Assembly: GCF_900106955.1 (NCBI RefSeq)
Contig: NZ_FNNI01000007.1
Coordinates: forward strand, 301,300 to 365,299
Direction: 5' to 3'
Source: Aidingimonas halophila
GTDB taxonomy: Bacteria; Pseudomonadota; Gammaproteobacteria; Pseudomonadales; Halomonadaceae
DNA length: 64,000 nucleotides
Under the pieces are notes generated by a model. The model did no database searches. It saw only the letters and a list, made by a program, of their open reading frames with translations, and was not told the origin of the DNA. Made by a program: the position numbers and the translations under genes. How positions within the stretch are numbered: the first letter of the stretch is position 1; every line of letters begins with the position of its first letter. This document shows, piece by piece, positions 58,491 through 64,000 of this stretch.

Positions 58491-59999
58491 ATGGAATTTC
58501 TCTCTGCTCTATCGCCACTTTTTTTCCTGCTGATCGCTTTTGGCGTTCTGGTAGGTATTATTTTTGGCTCGATACCGGGAATGACAGCAACGATGGCAGT
58601 TGCCGTCTGTTTGCCGCTGACATACGCTCTGGATCTGACCAACGGTTTGGCCCTGTTGTTAGGGTTATATGTCGGAGGGATAACCGGGGGTATGGTTCCC
58701 GCAATATTACTGAAAATCCCTGGCACACCTTCATCGATTACGACGACGTTCGATGGTTACCCCATGGCTAAAAATGGGGAAGGTGAACGCGCTCTAAAGA
58801 TTGGTATCGTGGCATCACTTTTTGGTGGAGTGTTCAGTGCCATTCTGCTTTTTCTTTTCGCGCCGGTTCTCTCTGATTTTGCCATCAAGTTCTCTTATGT
58901 CGAGAAATTCCTTATCATCTTTCTGGCACTGACGGTTATTGCTTCCCTGTCGGGTAATATGTTGATGGGGATCTTCAGCGGCATTCTGGGCGTTTGGCTC
59001 AGTCTTATCGGTACCTACGATATATCCGATGGTGGAAACGGTGAAATCCGTCTGATGTTCGACTTCATGGAACCCTATCTGGAGAGTGGGTTTTCGTTGC
59101 TACCGGTTCTTATCGGGCTCTTTGGTTTAGGAACCGTGTTGATTGAAGCGGAGAAAGGGGTCAAGAAAGAGATTTCAAGCCAGTCGTTGAAGATGTCGGG
59201 CCAGGCTCAGTTTTCCATGAGCGTCTTCAAGGGGAAGTTAACCAACTTGATTCGCTCCTCTTCAATCGGGACTTTCGTTGGTATGCTACCCGGTGTGGGC
59301 GGTAGCGCTGCCTCTGTTCTCGCCTATACGCAGGAGAAGAATTTTTCTCGCGACTCTTCACAAATGGGTAAAGGCGCACCTCAAGGGATTGTCGCTTCGG
59401 AATCTTCCAACAATGGCTTGACCGGCGGTGCCTTGATTCCTTTGTTGTCGCTAGGTATTCCCGGTGATAGCACGACTGCCATACTGATTGGCGCATTTAC
59501 GCTTCAAGGTATTCAGGTCGGCCCTCTATTCATCGGTGATAACCTGGATACTTGGTATACCATGGTTTTTGCGTTGTTGGTGGCTAATTTCGTCATGTTT
59601 GCCATCATGTTTTTCGCCATCAAACATATCGCCAAAGTGGTGGCCGTACCGAAGTATATTCTTTATCCCATCATCATCATGATGTGTGTTGTTGGGGCGT
59701 ACGCGATAAATTACGGCATTATGTTTGATGTATGGACACTCTTTATGTTCGGTATTTTTGGATATGTGGCGCATAAAGTCGGTATCGAGATACCTCCATT
59801 GATCATCGGATTCATTCTGGGTGGCTCGGCGGAAATCTACTTCGTGAAAAGTCTGGAGTCATATGGGGATTTCATGATTTTCTTCACGAAAAGCCCAATT
59901 GCCATGTTCTTGTGGGGGCTGATCTTTATGTCTATTGCCTTTTCCATCTATCTGCACATCAAGGGCCGTCGTCAGCAGTCTTCCGAGGCTGAGACGTAA
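58491..59999 (+). CDS. Tripartite tricarboxylate-type transporter, large permease (TctA)
   Basis: 502 residues with about twelve hydrophobic segments. GSIPGMTATMAVAVCLPLTY and LYVGGITGGMVPAILLKIPG followed by TPSSITTTFDGYPMAK are TctA signatures, and GMLPGVGGSAASVLAYTQEK is the repeat of the first motif. It drives uptake of the aldaric acids with the two preceding proteins. Like tctB it is AT-richer than its neighbours. Confidence 0.95.
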   Translation: MEFLSALSPLFFLLIAFGVLVGIIFGSIPGMTATMAVAVCLPLTYALDLTNGLALLLGLYVGGITGGMVPAILLKIPGTPSSITTTFDGYPMAKNGEGERALKIGIVASLFGGVFSAILLFLFAPVLSDFAIKFSYVEKFLIIFLALTVIASLSGNMLMGIFSGILGVWLSLIGTYDISDGGNGEIRLMFDFMEPYLESGFSLLPVLIGLFGLGTVLIEAEKGVKKEISSQSLKMSGQAQFSMSVFKGKLTNLIRSSSIGTFVGMLPGVGGSAASVLAYTQEKNFSRDSSQMGKGAPQGIVASESSNNGLTGGALIPLLSLGIPGDSTTAILIGAFTLQGIQVGPLFIGDNLDTWYTMVFALLVANFVMFAIMFFAIKHIAKVVAVPKYILYPIIIMMCVVGAYAINYGIMFDVWTLFMFGIFGYVAHKVGIEIPPLIIGFILGGSAEIYFVKSLESYGDFMIFFTKSPIAMFLWGLIFMSIAFSIYLHIKGRRQQSSEAET

Positions 60000-60032
60000 A
60001 CCTGAACCTGAAAAGGCTGAACCGGGAAGACC

Positions 60033-61601
60033 ATGAAGACAAATCTCGTTATCAAGGTTCATGACAAGGACAATGTGGCTATCGTCGTGAATCCCGGAGG
60101 GCTGCATGAAGGGGATAGCCTGGATGATGGCACTGTGTTGACGATGTCGGCACCGGCCGGACACAAGGTGGCCTTGATGGATATTCCCTGCGGAGAGTCG
60201 ATTATTCGCTATGGCGAGGTGATCGGTACGGCGCTTGAACCGATTGAACGTGGTGACTGCATCAAGGAAGCCCAATTGCAGCTACCACAAGCTCCCGGGC
60301 TGGACGAGTTGCCCTTGGCGACCCGTCCTTCGCCATCGGTGGAGCCGTTGACGGGGTATACCTTCGAGGGGTTTCGCAATCCGGACGGCACCGTCGGCAC
60401 CAAAAATGTCCTGGGGATTACTACCAGCGTTCAATGTGTGGCCGGTGTGACCGACCATGTTGTCGCACGCATCAAACAGGAACTGCTGCCACGTTATCCC
60501 AATGTGGATGACGTGGTGGCACTGAACCATAGCTATGGCTGCGGTGTGGCGATCAATGCCCCGGCCGCTATCGTCCCGATTCGCACCCTCCAGAATATCG
60601 CTCGCAATCCCAATTTTGGCGGCGAGGTGATGGTGATCGGATTGGGGTGTGAAAAGTTGCAACCTTCCCGGCTGGTGGCCGATGAACAGGGAGAGCAGCC
60701 AGTACGTATCCATGACACGACCGAGGATGCCGAGTTGTCGGCGGATACCCTGCAACTGCAGGACGAGTCGTTGACCAGTTTCTCGGAGATGGTCGACAGC
60801 ATCATGGACATGGCCGAACGGCATCTGCAGAAACTCGATCGTCGCCGTCGCGAGACATGCTCTTTATCCGAGCTTGTCGTGGGAATGCAGTGCGGCGGTA
60901 GCGATGCGTTTTCGGGTGTCACTGCCAACCCGGCCGTGGGTTACGCTACCGATTTGATCGTACGTGCCGGCGGGAGCGTGATGTTTTCGGAGGTTACCGA
61001 GGTACGCGACGCCATACATCTGCTGACACCTCGTGCAGTCGATGAAGGCGTCGGTCGGGCGCTACTGCGCGAGATGGCTTGGTACGACGCGTACCTCGAG
61101 GGAGGCAAGGCCGACCGTAGCGCCAATCCTTCGCCCGGCAACAAGCGCGGAGGCCTTAGCAACGTTGTCGAGAAAGCGCTCGGTTCGATCATCAAGTCCG
61201 GCAATAGTCCGATCGTTGACGTGCTGGGACCGGGAGAGCGAATTCGTCGTAAAGGGCTGACGTTTGCCGCTACACCGGCCAGTGACTTCGTGTGCGGCAC
61301 CTTGCAGCTGGCGGCGGGGATGAACCTGCAGGTATTCACGACCGGGCGTGGTACTCCCTATGGCTTGCCCATGGCGCCCGTGATCAAGATGTCGACCAAT
61401 TCTACGCTGGGACGTCGTTGGCATGATCTGATCGACATCGATGCCGGACGTATCGCGACCGGTGAGGCGAGTATCGAAGATATAGGTTGGGAACTTTTCC
61501 ACCTCATTCTGGATGTCGCCAGTGGTAGAAAACAAGTGGCAGCCGATCGTCTGGGCTTGCATAACGATCTGGTGCTTTTCAATCCAGCGCCCGTGACATG
61601 A
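60033..61601 (+). CDS. garD: Galactarate dehydratase
   Basis: 522 residues, the size of E. coli GarD (523). Dehydrates D-galactarate to 5-keto-4-deoxy-glucarate. An N-terminal SAF domain (about residues 10-90: [20 protein letters not shown]) precedes the catalytic UxaA-like part: [40 protein letters not shown] and [20 protein letters not shown]. It lies 33 bases after tctA. Confidence 0.95.
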   Translation: MKTNLVIKVHDKDNVAIVVNPGGLHEGDSLDDGTVLTMSAPAGHKVALMDIPCGESIIRYGEVIGTALEPIERGDCIKEAQLQLPQAPGLDELPLATRPSPSVEPLTGYTFEGFRNPDGTVGTKNVLGITTSVQCVAGVTDHVVARIKQELLPRYPNVDDVVALNHSYGCGVAINAPAAIVPIRTLQNIARNPNFGGEVMVIGLGCEKLQPSRLVADEQGEQPVRIHDTTEDAELSADTLQLQDESLTSFSEMVDSIMDMAERHLQKLDRRRRETCSLSELVVGMQCGGSDAFSGVTANPAVGYATDLIVRAGGSVMFSEVTEVRDAIHLLTPRAVDEGVGRALLREMAWYDAYLEGGKADRSANPSPGNKRGGLSNVVEKALGSIIKSGNSPIVDVLGPGERIRRKGLTFAATPASDFVCGTLQLAAGMNLQVFTTGRGTPYGLPMAPVIKMSTNSTLGRRWHDLIDIDAGRIATGEASIEDIGWELFHLILDVASGRKQVAADRLGLHNDLVLFNPAPVT

Positions 61602-61693
61602 CGACGACTGGCATACGAATGATGATCCAGCCTCGAGCGGCGGTAGTAGTGGCTTGATAGTGGATCGGAAAGACTGAATCGATAGGATGGATA

Positions 61694-63022
61694 ATGATGT
61701 TTCCTGAAATCACCAAGATGCGTGTCGTACCCGTGGCCGGCTATGATGGCTTCCTTCTTAACCTTAGTGGTGGGCATGCACCTTGGTTCATTCGTTGTGT
61801 GGTTATTCTCGAGGACAGTGCGGGACGCCAGGGCGTCGGAGAGATACCTTCCAGCGCCGGCATTCTCAAGGGACTGGAGCAGTGCCGCGAACGGGTGGAA
61901 GGCTCGCAGGTCAATGCGATCAAGCAGACACTGAACCAGGTGCGCATGACGCTGGCAAGCAATGGTCGTGAAGAGCGAGGGCGTCAGACGTTCGACCTGC
62001 GCGTGGCGGTTCACGTCATCACTGGCATTGAGTCGGCCTTGCTGGATCTATATGGCCAGGCGGTCGAACTCCCGGTTGCCGATCTACTGGGTCAGTATGG
62101 TCGCCAGCGCGACGAGGTGGAAGCGCTGGGCTATCTGTTCCTGTTGGGGGATCCCGACAAGACCGATCTGCCATATCCCGAAGCGACCGACCCCAAGGAT
62201 GCCTGGGACGAAATCCGCTATCGTGAAGCGTTGACGCCGGATGCCGTGGCCGAGTTGGCCAAGGCAGCTTATGAGCGTTATGGCTTCAAGGATTTCAAGC
62301 TCAAGGGCGGTGTGTTGCGTGGTGACGAGGAAGCTGACTGCATTCGCGCTCTCCATGAGGCCTTTCCGGAGGCGCGTCTGACACTGGACCCCAATGGTGC
62401 CTGGTCACTTGATGAAGCGGTACGTGTGCTGACGCCGATCCGTGATTTGCTGAGTTATGCCGAGGATCCTTGTGGTCAGGAAGGCGGCTATTCCGGACGG
62501 GAAACCATGGCCGAGTTCCGAAAGCGTACCGGACTGCCCACGGCAACTAACATGATCGCGACGGATTTCAAACAGTTGCAGTATGCCGTTCAGCTCAATT
62601 CCGTCGATATTCCCTTGGCGGATTGTCATTTCTGGACAATGCAGGGCGCAGTCATGGTCGGTGAACTGTGCCATGAGTGGGGCATGACCTGGGGGTCGCA
62701 TAGTAACAACCACTTCGATATCTCGTTGGCAATGATGACGCACGTGGCTGCGGCCTGCCCGGGACATATCACGGCGATCGACACGCACTGGATCTGGCAG
62801 GACGGTCAACGTATCACCAAGGCGCCGTTCCAGATCGAGGATGGCAAGCTGACAGTGCCGAGGACACCAGGGTTGGGCATTGAGATTGATGAAGAGCAGT
62901 TGATGGCGGCGCATCGGCTCTATAATAGTCTGGATGTGGTCCAACGTGATGATGCCATGGCCATGCAATTCTTGATCCCTGGCTGGGAGTTTGACCCCAA
63001 GACGCCGGCAATGGTTCGTTAA
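61694..63022 (+). CDS. gudD: Glucarate dehydratase (enolase superfamily)
   Basis: 442 residues, as E. coli GudD (446). Dehydrates D-glucarate to 5-keto-4-deoxy-glucarate. The N-terminus [20 protein letters not shown] is typical; the catalytic lysine pair lies in [15 protein letters not shown], the metal ligands in [10 protein letters not shown] and [11 protein letters not shown], and the catalytic histidine in [24 protein letters not shown] precedes the tandem ATG at 61694. Confidence 0.95.
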   Translation: MMFPEITKMRVVPVAGYDGFLLNLSGGHAPWFIRCVVILEDSAGRQGVGEIPSSAGILKGLEQCRERVEGSQVNAIKQTLNQVRMTLASNGREERGRQTFDLRVAVHVITGIESALLDLYGQAVELPVADLLGQYGRQRDEVEALGYLFLLGDPDKTDLPYPEATDPKDAWDEIRYREALTPDAVAELAKAAYERYGFKDFKLKGGVLRGDEEADCIRALHEAFPEARLTLDPNGAWSLDEAVRVLTPIRDLLSYAEDPCGQEGGYSGRETMAEFRKRTGLPTATNMIATDFKQLQYAVQLNSVDIPLADCHFWTMQGAVMVGELCHEWGMTWGSHSNNHFDISLAMMTHVAAACPGHITAIDTHWIWQDGQRITKAPFQIEDGKLTVPRTPGLGIEIDEEQLMAAHRLYNSLDVVQRDDAMAMQFLIPGWEFDPKTPAMVR

Positions 63023-63048
63023 CTGCCGCTGGAGTGATAGAATAAATT

Positions 63049-63063
63049 AAAAGTCATACTTTT
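63049..63063. promoter_or_regulatory. Candidate autoregulatory operator, AAAAGT-CAT-ACTTTT
   Basis: A perfect inverted repeat with the GT-N3-AC core of FadR-family operators, 14 bases before the regulator start codon. Its arms match the core of the two upstream motifs in pattern, not in exact sequence. Confidence 0.6.
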
Positions 63064-63076
63064 GTTGGCAGGTGGC

Positions 63077-63835
63077 ATGATGGCCAGAAATACCGATGTC
63101 TCGGCGGAGTTTGCACAGCTCGATGTTCAGCGGGTGTCCCGTGAAGGGAGCTTGTCGCTGCACGTGGCTGATCAGCTTGAAACCCTGATCACGCAAGGAA
63201 AGATAACCGTGGGAAATAAATTACCTACGGAAAATAGCCTTTGCGATTCGTTCGGGGTGAGTCGTACCGTGATTCGAGAAGCCATTACACACCTCAAATC
63301 ACTGGGACTGGTCGAAACCCGTCGGGGTGTCGGTACGACGGTATTACGAGCAGCCCCCATTGAAGCAATGCCGGCCGAGCGTATCAGTGCCACGACTGTC
63401 GAAGACATTCTTCATATCCTGGAGCTGCGATTGAATCTTGAACCGGCAGCAGCGGAACTGGCTGCCATTCGGCATGACGAAAGCGACCGACTTGCTCTGA
63501 GGCAGCGTCATGACGATTTCATTCGTGCCTATCACGAGAAATCCCAAGCCAGGGTGGAAGATTACGAGTTTCATTATGCGATAGCCATTGCCACCAAGAA
63601 TCCTTTTTTCCGCTTGTTTTATGAACAGCTAAGCCAGAGCGTCATTCCACGTGCCAAATTGATGAGTGTGGAAATCAATACGGAATCGACAGAGAAGTAT
63701 CTGGAACGTGTGGTGGAAGAGCACGCCTATATTCTGGAGGCGGTGTTGTCACGTGATGCGGCATCGGCACGAGAGATGATGCTTCAACACTTGACTCGTG
63801 CACGCAATATGTACGCGAAATATCAGGAAGCCTGA
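63077..63835 (+). CDS. FadR-subfamily GntR transcriptional regulator
   Basis: 252 residues. N-terminal winged helix (about residues 22-90): VADQLETLITQGKITVGNKL, PTENSLCDSFGVSRTVIREA and LETRRGVGTTVL-like VETRRGVGTTVLRA. The C-terminal FCD domain has metal-type histidines in ARVEDYEFHYAIAIATKNPF. It probably represses the uronate/aldarate genes and releases DNA with a pathway acid. The ATG at 63077 (or 63080) follows AGGTGG; the TTG at 63062 lies inside the palindrome. Confidence 0.9.
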   Translation: MMARNTDVSAEFAQLDVQRVSREGSLSLHVADQLETLITQGKITVGNKLPTENSLCDSFGVSRTVIREAITHLKSLGLVETRRGVGTTVLRAAPIEAMPAERISATTVEDILHILELRLNLEPAAAELAAIRHDESDRLALRQRHDDFIRAYHEKSQARVEDYEFHYAIAIATKNPFFRLFYEQLSQSVIPRAKLMSVEINTESTEKYLERVVEEHAYILEAVLSRDAASAREMMLQHLTRARNMYAKYQEA

Positions 63836-63845
63836 AGGAGGAATT

Positions 63846-64000
63846 GTGACGGTTAAAGGTGAGATGACCATCGGCCAACAGGCCGTTTCGGGCAACAGCA
63901 AGCCGATCAACGCCATCAACCCTGCCACCGGCGAGACGCTGGAACCGACCTACGCCGGCGGCAGCAAGGCCGAAGTCGACAAGGCCTGTGAACTGGCCGA
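63846..64000 (+). CDS. 2-Oxoglutarate semialdehyde dehydrogenase, N-terminal part (cut by window edge)
   Basis: The first 51 codons of an aldehyde dehydrogenase: MTVKGEMTIGQQAVSGNSKP then INPATGETLEPTYAGGSKAE. This start is that of 2,5-dioxovalerate (2-oxoglutarate semialdehyde) dehydrogenases, the last step of the pathway encoded here, and the context supports it. AAGGAGG (63835-63841) lies 4 bases before the GTG at 63846 and overlaps the regulator stop. The rest lies beyond the right edge. Confidence 0.85.
   Translation, partial: MTVKGEMTIGQQAVSGNSKPINAINPATGETLEPTYAGGSKAEVDKACELA

Overview
The window reads as chromosomal DNA of a moderately halophilic gammaproteobacterium, most likely a member of the Halomonadaceae. 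This is inferred from the complete choline-to-betaine oxidation genes, generally acidic proteins, moderately high GC and a three-gene proton-translocating transhydrogenase. I see no rRNA, prophage, insertion sequence, CRISPR array or recognisable defence system. Most of the window is ordinary, densely packed core genome.

Layout. 0-4.7 kb: osmoprotectant block, betI-betB-betA (leftward; betA runs off the left edge) and a divergent choline-binding protein gene, with a BetI-type operator between them. 4.7-12.1 kb: tRNA-Met, two tRNA-Asn, ligB, prc, an M18 aminopeptidase, a second (inverted) tRNA-Met, an AraC regulator, a small membrane protein and tRNA-Gly. 12.1-22.3 kb: CBS protein, small proteins, glpD with GlpR-like half-sites, a DMT exporter, nadK with a phosphoesterase, a rhomboid protease, YeaC-like and DUF2797 proteins, a GNAT enzyme and an Hsp20 gene with a heat-shock promoter. 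22.3-26.2 kb: a Mn/Fe/Zn-type ABC importer in which one permease carries a DtxR-like C-terminal domain. 26.5-43.6 kb: housekeeping genes including pepN, mgtC-like, a CPA2 antiporter, a YegS-type lipid kinase, a very acidic lipoprotein, a cold-shock protein, slt, htpG (sigma-32 promoter) and selO. 43.6-49.5 kb: an AT-rich gap, pnt transhydrogenase genes, gpsA, sixA and an AEC transporter.

49.8-64 kb is the accessory highlight: one cluster that encodes, apparently completely, the oxidative degradation of galacturonate/glucuronate and of galactarate/glucarate to 2-oxoglutarate. A TRAP transporter probably imports uronate. Uronate dehydrogenase, galactarolactone isomerase and galactarolactone cycloisomerase convert it to keto-deoxy-hexarate. 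A TctABC-type transporter with galactarate and glucarate dehydratases feeds the aldaric acids to the same intermediate. KdgD then makes 2-oxoglutarate semialdehyde, and a semialdehyde dehydrogenase (cut by the right edge) finishes the route. A FadR-type regulator sits inside the cluster. Three GT-N3-AC sites, two within identical 15-base motifs ahead of the two transcription units and one ahead of the regulator gene, look like its operators.

Functional names rest on recognised motifs and gene context read by eye; no database search was possible. Start codons were chosen from ribosome binding sites and family N-termini where stated.
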